Assembly: GCA_937138295.1 (NCBI GenBank)
Contig: CAKZOX010000173.1
Coordinates: forward strand, 1 to 34,226
Direction of reading: 5' to 3'
Source: an uncultured Campylobacteraceae bacterium
GTDB taxonomy: Bacteria; Campylobacterota; Campylobacteria; Campylobacterales; Arcobacteraceae
Length of the DNA stretch: 34,226 nt
The notes below the pieces were generated by a model. The model was given only the letters and a program-made list of their open reading frames with translations. It had not been told where the DNA came from and made no database searches. Shown one piece after another: positions 15,933 through 24,033 of the stretch; position 1 is the stretch's first letter, and every line of letters starts with the position of its first letter. The translations under genes were made by a program, and so were the position numbers.

Positions 15933-17086
15933 TAATTATCTCCTTCTTGAGGATGATAGCCCCACTCATTGATACTATCTCCATTAGTAAATACATCTTT
16001 TGCTTTTACTTTTTTTTCTAGTATAACATAATTACCATCTAAATGTGCCTCTCCATGCTCAGTAGCATAGTTTTTACTAAGAGTTATCCAATCTCCCTCA
16101 TTAATATCAGTACCTTCAGGGGCTGCCCTATAAATAGTTACCTCAGCATCAGGGTTATTCTCCATCATCTTCATAACTTGTACACTTTCTCGATCAGATA
16201 CTGTATCCCCTGTACCATAATATCTCATGAAGTTTTTATCACTAGGGCTATCAGGGTATATATCAGTAAGATCTGAGCCTGAGTTTGCACCTTCAGGACT
16301 TGGAGATGTATGCTCCATTCTATAATCAACTTTAGGAGGAGTACCACCACCTGCAGCCTTAGCCATCTCTTCCTCTCCTTCTCTGATCACTTTACCAATA
16401 CCTTTACTTATACCTTTAGCTGTTTGTACAAATCCTGCACCTACACCTGCTCCAATAGTTGTAGCTACTGCAGTTTGTCCTGGGCTGTACTCATCTTGTA
16501 CACCTGCTCCTATTGCTGCATCCTGTCTAGCAAAATCATCAGCACCTGTATAAATAGCTCCCTCAGTTGCAGCTATAGCTACAGGATTTTTTAAATAGTT
16601 AATAGCACCTTTTTTTAACATAGCTTTTAAGCCTGTCTTTGCTGCAGTTGCAGTAGCTTGTTTACCTGCAAACCCCATACCTAAAGTACCAATACCGATA
16701 TAACTAGCAAGATCTAATCCCATCTCTTTAAATGCTCTTAGTACCCCATTACCTGAAATATCTTTTTTATCATACATATCCATCATGTAGTAAAATGAGA
16801 GTTTGGTTTTATCATCTGCATCTTGTAACTGAGCTGTATAGTTGATAGTACCTAGAGTAAGATTATAATTAAATCTACTCATCATCTCTAAGCCCTTTTT
16901 AGCTGCATCCTCATCTGATCCACTCCACTCTACACCTTCTAACTGTTGATATACATCTTTAGTAGCTTCAATCCAATTAGTATCTTTTTGTAGCTCCTCT
17001 TCAGTAGTTGAGTAAGAGTCATTATAGATCTTATCACTCATCTCTTTAGTTAATACTTGCTGCTCTTCATGTGAGTAATTGCTCAT
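15932..17086 (-). CDS. Internal virion protein with C-terminal ADP-ribosyltransferase-like domain
   Basis: The N-terminal 250 residues are helical with hydrophobic Gly/Ala-rich segments (IGIGTLGMGF, AVATTIGAGVGAGF), typical of ejected core proteins. The C-terminus, about residues 285-380, resembles the ART domain of phage polyvalent proteins: VTIYRAAP (Arg320), GDWITLSKNYA (Ser337) and SINEWGYHP (Glu374), the R-S-E order of ADP-ribosyltransferases. I chose ATG 17086 (MSNYSHEEQ, 384 aa) because it overlaps the upstream stop as TAATG and has GGAGGA at good spacing; an ATG at 17104 precedes that site. An injected ART, like T4 Alt, would modify host proteins at the start of infection. Catalysis is inferred only. 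Confidence 0.75.
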   Translation of the reverse strand: MSNYSHEEQQVLTKEMSDKIYNDSYSTTEEELQKDTNWIEATKDVYQQLEGVEWSGSDEDAAKKGLEMMSRFNYNLTLGTINYTAQLQDADDKTKLSFYYMMDMYDKKDISGNGVLRAFKEMGLDLASYIGIGTLGMGFAGKQATATAAKTGLKAMLKKGAINYLKNPVAIAATEGAIYTGADDFARQDAAIGAGVQDEYSPGQTAVATTIGAGVGAGFVQTAKGISKGIGKVIREGEEEMAKAAGGGTPPKVDYRMEHTSPSPEGANSGSDLTDIYPDSPSDKNFMRYYGTGDTVSDRESVQVMKMMENNPDAEVTIYRAAPEGTDINEGDWITLSKNYATEHGEAHLDGNYVILEKKVKAKDVFTNGDSINEWGYHPQEGDN

Positions 17087-18690
17087 TATTCCATATCCTC
17101 CCATACTTTAGTAGCTGAGTTCCATTTATCCTCTAGCATATTCATAAACTTACCTGTAGTAGATCCATAAGTGCTCTCAGATTTTTTCTCATCTTCTTTT
17201 TTCTTAGCTTCTCTTTGTTCTCTTCTAACTCTACTAGCCTCTTCTTTACCTGCTTTATACTCTTTAATGTATTTATCAGCTATAGATATTGACTTACTAG
17301 CTCTTTGATCAAAAGGAAGAGCCTCTACTTCAGCATAGAAGTTACGATATAGCTCATCATATTGCTGCATATTTTTATTATTAAAATCCATCTGAGCCAT
17401 GAGAGTACCTTCAATAATATTAAAAGTTCTCTTAATTCTATCTCTAGCCTCTTTACCACTTTGAGATGATAACCAATCAGCCTCATCAGCCTCTGTAGCT
17501 CTTCTCTGTTTGATTAGATCCCATTTAGTTTTATCTGTTACATGAGGACTATTTATAATCTCATCCTCTGTAAAATCTAGTATATGTGTTTGAAACATTA
17601 GGAGCTTAGCAGTATCATCTACAGCTCTACCCTTCATCTGTATTCTATCTGTATAAGTTTTATGAGTACCTAGATCTATCTTACCTGTAGCTAGTGCATT
17701 ATCAATCTCTGAAGTAGTAAGCTCTCCCTGTATCCATAACTCATTAAACTCATTAGTAGTCTCTAACTCTACCATCTTAAACTGAGTCTCTTGAGCCTGT
17801 AATTGATTATTATATACTTTTACATCTGTACCAATTTGACTCTGTATACTTTGTCTAAAAGTTTCTACATCTGCAGGAGATAAAATACCTTGATGATCCA
17901 TAGTCTTAAAATTATTATAGAACTTATAAGCATCTCCACTATTAATAGCAGCTGTTAAGTTCCTTTGCATGTTAGATAAGTAAGCACCTTTAGCTATCTT
18001 TTTTCTCTCTAAAGTTGCTACATTAGGTGCTATAAGGTTACTATCTACCATAGTCTGTAAAGTTGTATCTATCTCTTGCTGAAGTCTTAAAGTCTCATCA
18101 GGATTAGTACCAAAAGCAGCATTTAAAGCTTCAATATCCATACTCATCTTAGCTGCAAAGTTCTTAGTTTGTAAGTCTCTTTGTTGCTTAGTTTGTAATG
18201 TTACGATCTGAGAGCTAAACTTTTGACCTTGAGTAGCTAATTTAGCTGTAACATTTTGCTTTATATCAGGATCTACAATACCACTTAGAGTACTTTTTGT
18301 ATAAGCTCCCCATGATTTAGTAAAAGCATTAACATCATATTTATTAGTAGCTTCTTGACCTTGTAAGATACCTAGTCCTAGATTATTACCTGATACCTCT
18401 ACATCAGCTATAAATGCAGCATTAGCAGTCTTTTTATATACATGTCTAGCTACCATAGATACCTTATCACTATCTATCTTACCCTCTTGTACATCTTTTA
18501 ATGCCATGTTAATAGTTTCATCTGTGATCTGAGGCTCAGCTAATTGAGCAGCAGCACCTGCAGCACCTGCTAATCTATTTGATAATCTCTCTGTAGCATT
18601 AGCTACTTCCATGATAGTACCACTAGATCTACTACCATAAGTTACATTAGTATTAACATTTCCCTTTTGGTATTCAGGTATAGTAATCAT
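17086..18690 (-). CDS. Internal virion protein, 534 aa
   Basis: Long helical protein with Gln/Asn/Lys-rich segments and an Ala/Gly-rich stretch near residues 35-50 (RLAGAAGAAAQLAE). A highly charged coiled region (EEASRVRREQREAKKKEDE) lies near the C-terminus. It occupies the slot of T7 gp15, between the gp14-like and larger core proteins, so a tubular ejection-core role is likely. No catalytic motif seen. The start overlaps the previous gene by ATGA and the end overlaps the next as TAATG, so translation is coupled along the core operon. Confidence 0.72.
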   Translation of the reverse strand: MITIPEYQKGNVNTNVTYGSRSSGTIMEVANATERLSNRLAGAAGAAAQLAEPQITDETINMALKDVQEGKIDSDKVSMVARHVYKKTANAAFIADVEVSGNNLGLGILQGQEATNKYDVNAFTKSWGAYTKSTLSGIVDPDIKQNVTAKLATQGQKFSSQIVTLQTKQQRDLQTKNFAAKMSMDIEALNAAFGTNPDETLRLQQEIDTTLQTMVDSNLIAPNVATLERKKIAKGAYLSNMQRNLTAAINSGDAYKFYNNFKTMDHQGILSPADVETFRQSIQSQIGTDVKVYNNQLQAQETQFKMVELETTNEFNELWIQGELTTSEIDNALATGKIDLGTHKTYTDRIQMKGRAVDDTAKLLMFQTHILDFTEDEIINSPHVTDKTKWDLIKQRRATEADEADWLSSQSGKEARDRIKRTFNIIEGTLMAQMDFNNKNMQQYDELYRNFYAEVEALPFDQRASKSISIADKYIKEYKAGKEEASRVRREQREAKKKEDEKKSESTYGSTTGKFMNMLEDKWNSATKVWEDME

Positions 18691-19163
18691 TGTATAAACC
18701 TTGCTGCTTGAGCTCCACCTGTAGCTAATGAAGATACTCCACTAAGTAAACCATATTGAGCTGCTGTCTCTCCTGCTGCTCTACTACTAGCTGCATCCAT
18801 CATAGTAGATACACTTCTAGCTTTACCTGTTAATCTAATTCTTTTCTCTTCCTGTTCTAGCCTTGCTGCACTAGTTTCTGCTAGTCTCTCTATTGATCCA
18901 CCTGCTCTACCTGTTGCAGCAGCTACTACATTTTGCATAGCTAGAGTATTTGCTAATTCAGTATATTTATCAGCCATAACAAACTGAGCCTCTATACCTA
19001 TTTGCTTAGCATTAATCTCAGCCATAGCTGCCTCATGCTCATAAGCTAGTTTTTTCATTTGACCTGCTTCATAAGCCATAAATGCACCTGTAATAGCACT
19101 TATACCATACATACCTGCTACTTGATTACTTGTAAACATTGGTGTACTAGTTTCTCCTGCCAT
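18687..19163 (-). CDS. Internal virion protein, gp14-like
   Basis: 158 residues with an N-terminal hydrophobic stretch (MYGISAITGAFMAYEAG), a long Ala/Glu/Gln helix (YEHEAAMAEINAKQIGIEAQ), and the A-A-T-G-R-A-G-G-S-I-E turn found in gp14-type core proteins, where 'V..A.SGR.GGS' is typical. It is just after the nozzle gene, the usual place for gp14. It is probably released at the outer membrane during ejection. GAAGGAGG precedes the start. Ends in TGA overlapping the next ATG. Confidence 0.78.
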   Translation of the reverse strand: MAGETSTPMFTSNQVAGMYGISAITGAFMAYEAGQMKKLAYEHEAAMAEINAKQIGIEAQFVMADKYTELANTLAMQNVVAAATGRAGGSIERLAETSAARLEQEEKRIRLTGKARSVSTMMDAASSRAAGETAAQYGLLSGVSSLATGGAQAARFIQ

Positions 19164-19175
19164 AGCTGCCTCCTT

Positions 19176-20858
19176 CTAATAAGATACTTCCAAATCCAAA
19201 CTTAATAAAGTCATAGGATCAGGATTTTTTTGTGTAATTTCTACTTGAGCTTTTGTATTATATCCTAATAAATATATACTTTCAATTCCTGTAACAGGGG
19301 TAAAAACCTCATCTGTAGGATCTCCAAACTTTCTATTAGTTACCAGGTTATCATTTACATAAATACCTCTAGCCTGATAAAGATTTAAGATACATCTAGT
19401 AATCCTCTTAGGTAAGTTTACAATGTTACCCTCACTCTGAGTATTAGCTGATACAGGTAGAGTCTTTACTAGTACATTATAGTTAAGACCTGCATAGATC
19501 TCATCTACTGTATCATCTGCATAAGCATAGTAAGTACCACTCTCATCTACAGCTGCAGTAGTTGTTTGAGTAATGCTATCTCCTACTACTCTAATCTCAT
19601 TATCAAATAAGACCTGATCTACTTCTACCTTTTCTGCTGAGGTAGTTTTAAAAGTATGATCTAATAATACTGTATCATCTAACACTTCCAGGTATTCAGT
19701 TCCATCTCTCTCTACAATAAATGTTACTGTATCTCCTGTAACTGTTACCTTCTTAAAGTTACCTACAGTAGTCCATTTAGTCCACCCTGATATATTCTCT
19801 TTTCTCATAGTGTTAAATACTGCTACTGTACCATCTGCATTTACTAAGTATAGTAAGTTAGATACTGAGATACTAGATCCTCTTACAATATCTAAATCTT
19901 GTACATCATTGATAATATGCTCAGCTAATATACTTACAGGAGGAGTAGTATAACCACCCTCTTCAAAGTCATATATAAAACCTCTTACAGTTTTTCTAAA
20001 TCTATCCATGAAGTAAGTAGATCCATCAAGTGTAACAGGCTTTAATCTAGCTGCACCATATCCTGTATATCTTACCCATGAGCTAGATGATGGAGTGATA
20101 ATATCTTCAGTATTTACAAACTCTCCACCTGCAGTCATTACCTGTAAGTTTCTACCTGATACTATGTTTTGAATAGCATTAAATTGATCTGTATCTAATA
20201 CATCAAAGATACCATCATCAGGCTGTACATCTGTACCACCATCATCAAAGTTAAAGAAATCATTTATAACTGATCCCCATACACTAGTGGGCTTAGATTT
20301 AGATCCACCAAACCATAACCTACCCTGATGAAATGTACAGGTCCTAGGGTATCCCCTAGTAGCACTCCATACAGGCTCATTACCTGATCCAAAATCAAAC
20401 TGAGGTATATTAGTAAGTGTTATATCACTAATAGCCCATGCAGTATCTGATCCCTGTCTCTGTATTTGTCTAGGGTTAAAATCTTCATGAGTGATAATTA
20501 CTGTATCAGCACTTTGAATAATATCCATCTCAGCTAATTGAGCTGCTGTTACAGTCCATGTTTCAGTAGATAATATTGTACCACTTCCAGGTAAGTAGAT
20601 CTTAACATCTGTAGTACTCATTACCATTACATAATTCTGAGTTATACTAAACTCAAAGCTAAATAACCTAGATCCTGTAGCTACCTCAGTTAGATATTTA
20701 AGTCCTGCTCTCCTCTCCATACCACCATGAGGCATAATTACTACATTCTCAGCCTCTTCTACAGCATTATAGTACTTCTCTAGGTCCACTCTACCTAATA
20801 AAGTAGGTGCTATAACACCTGTAATAAGGCTGTTTTGTAGTATTCTTAATCTAGCCAT
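19176..20858 (-). CDS. Tail nozzle protein (tail tubular protein B, gp12-like)
   Basis: The N-terminus shows the family pattern: SLITGVIAPTLLGRVDLEKY, then NVVIMPHGGMERRAG and a FSFEFS.TQNYVM segment. These match the G-x-x-x-P-x-L-x-GR-D, 'P-x-G-G-x-x-R-R-x-G' and 'F-x-F-S-x-x-Q-x-Y' signatures of T7 gp12-like nozzles. The rest is beta-rich, consistent with the propeller domain. 560 residues is shorter than T7 gp12 (about 790). It forms the distal tail tube. Its start overlaps the adaptor gene stop by one base, the conserved gp11-gp12 pairing. Confidence 0.9.
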   Translation of the reverse strand: MARLRILQNSLITGVIAPTLLGRVDLEKYYNAVEEAENVVIMPHGGMERRAGLKYLTEVATGSRLFSFEFSITQNYVMVMSTTDVKIYLPGSGTILSTETWTVTAAQLAEMDIIQSADTVIITHEDFNPRQIQRQGSDTAWAISDITLTNIPQFDFGSGNEPVWSATRGYPRTCTFHQGRLWFGGSKSKPTSVWGSVINDFFNFDDGGTDVQPDDGIFDVLDTDQFNAIQNIVSGRNLQVMTAGGEFVNTEDIITPSSSSWVRYTGYGAARLKPVTLDGSTYFMDRFRKTVRGFIYDFEEGGYTTPPVSILAEHIINDVQDLDIVRGSSISVSNLLYLVNADGTVAVFNTMRKENISGWTKWTTVGNFKKVTVTGDTVTFIVERDGTEYLEVLDDTVLLDHTFKTTSAEKVEVDQVLFDNEIRVVGDSITQTTTAAVDESGTYYAYADDTVDEIYAGLNYNVLVKTLPVSANTQSEGNIVNLPKRITRCILNLYQARGIYVNDNLVTNRKFGDPTDEVFTPVTGIESIYLLGYNTKAQVEITQKNPDPMTLLSLDLEVSY

Positions 20859-21403
20859 TAGTGTATACCTGTAAGTGGGCTATCTACTATAGCATCTTGA
20901 GGTCTTGACATACTATCAATAGCCTTAGCTTTTCTTAGTTGATCCTCATATAATCCTTGATATACTTGAGCTCTTTGTGAGTTATCTGTAATAGGTATAG
21001 CAAACTGTGCAGCTAATAGAAACTGTAAAGTAAGTACATAGTAATCAGGTAAGATAGTCTCATCTACTCTATATCTGTAGTCTATGTAAAGCTCAGGCTG
21101 ATTAGAGTAGATGTTATCTCCATAAATCTCATAATCTGTATAACCATCTACTTTAACTACTGTAACTAGATCTGATGGTAACTGATACTTATAGTCATAC
21201 TCATTAATAGGCTTCTCTGTAAGTCTAGCTAATTGAGCTTTTTTAGTAGCAAATCTCCATGAGTGAGATGCTAAAAGTCCTCTATATGTATTCTCATATA
21301 AAGCATTACCTACTAAACCCTCAGTACCTTCAGTAAGAGATGAGATAGGAGCTGCCCCTATTGAGATCATAGCATTTGATATAATTTCTATCTTTTGAGC
21401 CAT
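20858..21403 (-). CDS. Tail adaptor protein (tail tubular protein A, gp11-like)
   Basis: 181 residues with the signature start IEIISNAMISIGAAPISSLTEG (quoted in parts: IISNAMISIGA, PISSLTEG), then a helix ending in LLASHSWRFATKK and the strand Y-x-Y-x-LPSDLV. These are hallmarks of gp11-type adaptors that bridge portal and nozzle. AAGGAG precedes ATG, just beyond a hairpin. Length agrees with the family (about 180-200). Confidence 0.92.
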   Translation of the reverse strand: MAQKIEIISNAMISIGAAPISSLTEGTEGLVGNALYENTYRGLLASHSWRFATKKAQLARLTEKPINEYDYKYQLPSDLVTVVKVDGYTDYEIYGDNIYSNQPELYIDYRYRVDETILPDYYVLTLQFLLAAQFAIPITDNSQRAQVYQGLYEDQLRKAKAIDSMSRPQDAIVDSPLTGIH

Positions 21404-21430
21404 TTGTTTACTCCTTTTTAAACTTAATAA

Positions 21431-21448
21431 GAGAGTCCAAAGACTCCC
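21431..21448 (-). terminator. Hairpin between small head protein and adaptor genes
   Basis: GAGTC (21433-21437) and GACTC (21442-21446) form a 5-bp stem around a 4-base loop. On the - strand the following sequence is TCTTATTAAGTTT, T-rich but interrupted. It could partially terminate the strong capsid transcript and so reduce tail gene expression. Confidence 0.45.
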
Positions 21449-21456
21449 CTATAAAT

Positions 21457-21708
21457 TTAAGCTGTAGCTGCTACTGCTGTAACTGTTACACCTGCAGATG
21501 TAGATGTAGCTACTGTAACAATACCTGCACCATCTGATCCTACATAAGAGATAAAATCTCCCACCTCTAATACATCATAAGCATCTAAGAAGTAATCAGC
21601 TGCAACGATCTGAGCCTTTGTACTTGCATCATCTCTAAATGTAAACTGTTTAGGTGCATTTGATGCAGCACCTAAGTTACCTGATAATTTTGTTCTGTCA
21701 TAAGCCAT
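21457..21708 (-). CDS. Small head protein, possible decoration protein, 83 aa
   Basis: Directly downstream of the capsid gene. It starts MAYDRTKLSGNLGAA and has the pattern D-A-S-T-x-A-x-I-V-A-A-D-Y-F then L-x-V-G-D-x-I followed by VTV-rich strands. Short beta proteins of this kind, with 'YF.da...l..GD.I', are frequent beside phage capsid genes and are presumed head decoration or fibre-base proteins. No enzymatic motif. Confidence 0.72.
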   Translation of the reverse strand: MAYDRTKLSGNLGAASNAPKQFTFRDDASTKAQIVAADYFLDAYDVLEVGDFISYVGSDGAGIVTVATSTSAGVTVTAVAATA

Positions 21709-21724
21709 AATATTTTACCTCCTA

Positions 21725-22615
21725 TTATGCTGTAGCATCATTATCTTCATCACATTGGATCTTAACGATACCATCAATGTCTCTGATAACTGCACCTGCT
21801 TTTAAGTAACCTGTAGACTTCCATGAGTCTTTATCTGTAGACCAATCTACTTTAGTAGTAATGTCAATACCATTAGCATAACCAATAGCTGACTCATGCC
21901 ATGCGTAACAATCTCTTACATTATTACCATCAATTGTAAGTCCACCCTCTTCTCTAATACCAATTCTATGAAATTTGAAACCTAAGAAAGTATTTACATC
22001 TCCATTTACAAGAGCTTTAACTGAGTTATAATCAGCAGATGTTACTTGAGTTTCCCCTAACATAGACTCTAGCCCACTCGGAGTAACTGCAATATGTCTA
22101 CCCTCATCAGGAACTTCATTATCATCTAAGAACTTCTTAGCTCTTCTAAGTTTAGCTACAGATAAGTTAGTAGCAGTACCACCAACATCTACACCAACTA
22201 AACCACCTGATGTACCTTGAGTAGGAGTAGCACTATAAGTACCTGCATCCATAGCATCAATTTTTAACTGATCATCTCTACGACCTAATGCACCTGCAAT
22301 AGTTCCACCTAACTCTTTAACTTCATCAAAGTTTACATCTTTAGCATTGAAAATATCAGTATACTCAGGAGCATCCCAATCTTCTAATGTACATGGGATT
22401 AAACTGTGATCCACATTCATTGGAATAGCATCTGCAGATGGTGCAGTTCTTTTCTTAGCTATACCTTTACCCATTTTTCTAAACTTGTACTCGTTACCTA
22501 CTACACCTTTTCTCTCTGTTGTAGTACCTGCTAGAGTAGCTGACATAGTTTGATAAGCATGTTTTACCTCTGTATCAAACTGAACAGCAGCTACACTTGA
22601 TAATTCTCTTGACAT
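21725..22615 (-). CDS. Major capsid protein
   Basis: 296 residues; the segments VDHSLIPCTLEDWDAPEYTD and LGRRDDQLKIDAMDA match the podovirus capsid family in which 'v.h....a.l.d..a.....' and 'GRR.DQ.ii.A' are conserved. Gene order scaffold-capsid-adaptor-nozzle supports it. The start has a strong AAGGAG. It has its own sigma70-type promoter (22777-22805) and a leader of about 155 bases, consistent with the need for many copies. HK97-type fold is inferred from the family. Confidence 0.9.
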   Translation of the reverse strand: MSRELSSVAAVQFDTEVKHAYQTMSATLAGTTTERKGVVGNEYKFRKMGKGIAKKRTAPSADAIPMNVDHSLIPCTLEDWDAPEYTDIFNAKDVNFDEVKELGGTIAGALGRRDDQLKIDAMDAGTYSATPTQGTSGGLVGVDVGGTATNLSVAKLRRAKKFLDDNEVPDEGRHIAVTPSGLESMLGETQVTSADYNSVKALVNGDVNTFLGFKFHRIGIREEGGLTIDGNNVRDCYAWHESAIGYANGIDITTKVDWSTDKDSWKSTGYLKAGAVIRDIDGIVKIQCDEDNDATA

Positions 22616-22776
22616 AACTGTCTCCTTTTTTTTGTGTTTTTGTTGTTTTGTCGGATTTTTTGGTATTGTATCTCTAAAATTATAGAAATACAGCTTAATC
22701 CTAAACTATATCATCTTATAACTTTAGAGCCTCAAGTGAGGGTATTCTAAGTATCTAAGCTAATAGTATTGGTTAC
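22616..22776 (-). promoter_or_regulatory. Long 5' leader of the capsid gene
   Basis: About 155 bases between the predicted start site and the capsid ATG. On the - strand it holds a small CCTC/GAGG hairpin (22730-22741), an imperfect hairpin GTATCTCTA/TAGAAATAC (+ strand, about 22666-22691) and an A/C-rich unstructured run just before AAGGAG. It may stabilise the mRNA or aid ribosome loading. No riboswitch recognised. Confidence 0.4.
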
Positions 22777-22805
22777 ATTATACCAAAACTACAGCTTAAA
22801 ATCAA
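22777..22805 (-). promoter_or_regulatory. Sigma70-type promoter for capsid gene
   Basis: On the - strand TTGATT (22805-22800), a 17-base spacer and a perfect TATAAT (22782-22777). The spacing is ideal. It is in the gap between scaffold and capsid genes and would start transcription near 22770. Confidence 0.75.
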
Positions 22806-22810
22806 CTTAG

Positions 22811-23602
22811 TTACTTACCATAAAAAGCCTTCATTTCTTTATTTATCTTTTCTCTGTATGCAGGATCTACATCCATCAGTCTCTGACCTTGATCATTAGT
22901 GGCTGTATACTTAGCTTTTAGATCAGCTTCAGCATTTGCAGATGTGTTAGGACTATCTACCTGAGTCTTATCTACTAGCTTACTATTTTTAGTCATGCCT
23001 ATTAACTTCTCTAACACTTCTACATGCCCTGCAGTTTGTGCTAATCCTTGAAACTGAGTATACTCTTCAGGTGCTAGGTTATTTCTACCCCACTCAGCTA
23101 AATTCTTTAGTCTCTCCTCAGCCTTTTCTCCTAAAGCTGCTCTTGCTGCAGTAGTATCTTCCTCTTGCTGTTTAGCTGCTAACTCTCCTACCTTAACTAC
23201 TAGACTCTCTAGTCCTTCAGCTGATAGTTGCATCTCTTTACCCCACTCAGCTACAGTACCCATCAGAGGATTATCTTCAAAATCTACACCCTCTATCTCA
23301 TATACACCATCTTTAGGAGCACCTGTAAATGCACCAAACTTACTCTCTAGCTCAGTATATGCTTTAGCCTGATCAGATACTGTCTTGTATTTGTCATTCT
23401 TAAACCATTCAGGAGCTTCCCCTTCCCCTACTATACCATCAGCAAAAAGATAACCACCATCTACACTAGTAGTCTCTGTAGTTTGCTCTCCTGGCTGAGT
23501 TGTTGTCTCAGTAGTTGTTTGCTCTTCTCCTGCTGCAGGTGCAGTACTTGTTTCTGTTGTTGTCTCTGTAGATGTTTCACTACCTGGGATTAATGTACTC
23601 AT
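22811..23602 (-). CDS. Scaffolding protein
   Basis: 263 residues, acidic, with a disordered Thr/Glu-rich N-terminus (ETTTETSTAPAAGEEQTTTE), then PEWFKNDKYKTVSDQAKAYTELESKFG, a recognisable phage scaffold block, followed by helices and a basic C-terminal helix (KINKEMKAFYGK) that would bind the capsid shell. Position just before the capsid gene is typical of T7-like phages. AAGGAT lies before the ATG. Confidence 0.88.
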   Translation of the reverse strand: MSTLIPGSETSTETTTETSTAPAAGEEQTTTETTTQPGEQTTETTSVDGGYLFADGIVGEGEAPEWFKNDKYKTVSDQAKAYTELESKFGAFTGAPKDGVYEIEGVDFEDNPLMGTVAEWGKEMQLSAEGLESLVVKVGELAAKQQEEDTTAARAALGEKAEERLKNLAEWGRNNLAPEEYTQFQGLAQTAGHVEVLEKLIGMTKNSKLVDKTQVDSPNTSANAEADLKAKYTATNDQGQRLMDVDPAYREKINKEMKAFYGK

Positions 23603-23645
23603 TAATGTATCCTTTGTGTTTTTATTTTGAGCTAGGCTCTATAAG

Positions 23646-23661
23646 ATGCTCCTAAGAGCAC
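23646..23661 (-). terminator. Hairpin before scaffold gene
   Basis: On the - strand GTGCTC TTAG GAGCAT forms a 6-bp stem (one G-T pair) two bases after the stop of the Bbp19-like gene. No T run follows. It could be a processing site separating portal-side and scaffold-side mRNA. A second small hairpin (GAGC CTA GCTC) follows closely. Confidence 0.4.
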
Positions 23662-23662
23662 C

Positions 23663-23935
23663 CTAATAACCTACTTTATTAGCCTCTATCCTTTGAATGA
23701 TCTCATTAACTAGGTTAGCTCTACCTTGTTTTACACCAATATCTAAAAGATCATCTCCTTTAGTGGCTACAGGTACAGCTAAATTCATCTTAACCATGTG
23801 ATCTAGGACAAATTTACCATCATCAGTATTGAAGAGTCTAGCATAAGCAGCATTAATACTCTCTAATTCAGCTCTATAAGCCTCCTCAGTTTGTTGCTCT
23901 CTCCTTCTCTCTCTGTATGCTTTTAATAAATTCAT
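23663..23935 (-). CDS. Bbp19-like small head protein, 90 aa
   Basis: The pattern F-N-T-x-D-G-K-F-V-L-D-H-M, then GDDLLDIGVKQGRANLVNEI, matches the Bbp19 family found between portal and scaffold genes of many podoviruses. The N-terminal third is a charged coil (YRERRREQQTEEAYRAELES). The family's role is not established; it is presumed a minor head component. The start overlaps the 33-aa peptide gene by ATGA. Confidence 0.8.
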   Translation of the reverse strand: MNLLKAYRERRREQQTEEAYRAELESINAAYARLFNTDDGKFVLDHMVKMNLAVPVATKGDDLLDIGVKQGRANLVNEIIQRIEANKVGY

Positions 23936-24033
23936 GACTCTTTTCCTTTAACTGCTTTATAGAAACTATATACAATAGCTACAAAGGCAGTACATGCAAT
24001 CAAGTAGCTACCTAAAGTGTAGAATTGATCCAT
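23932..24033 (-). CDS. 33-aa single-span membrane peptide
   Basis: MDQFYTLGSY then a hydrophobic segment LIACTAFVAIVYSFY, then KAVKGKES. One transmembrane helix with a basic C-terminal side is clear. The gene is well supported: it overlaps the portal stop as TAATG, has GGAGGG at good spacing and overlaps the next start as ATGA, so it closes the gap exactly. Function unknown; small membrane peptides in head operons can act in lysis timing or superinfection control. Confidence 0.75.
   Translation of the reverse strand: MDQFYTLGSYLIACTAFVAIVYSFYKAVKGKES

Noticed and set aside
16043..16594. + strand open frames opposite the ART-like virion protein gene
   Set aside because: Ser/Cys/Ile-rich translations typical of antisense shadows; no Shine-Dalgarno and no neighbours on that strand.
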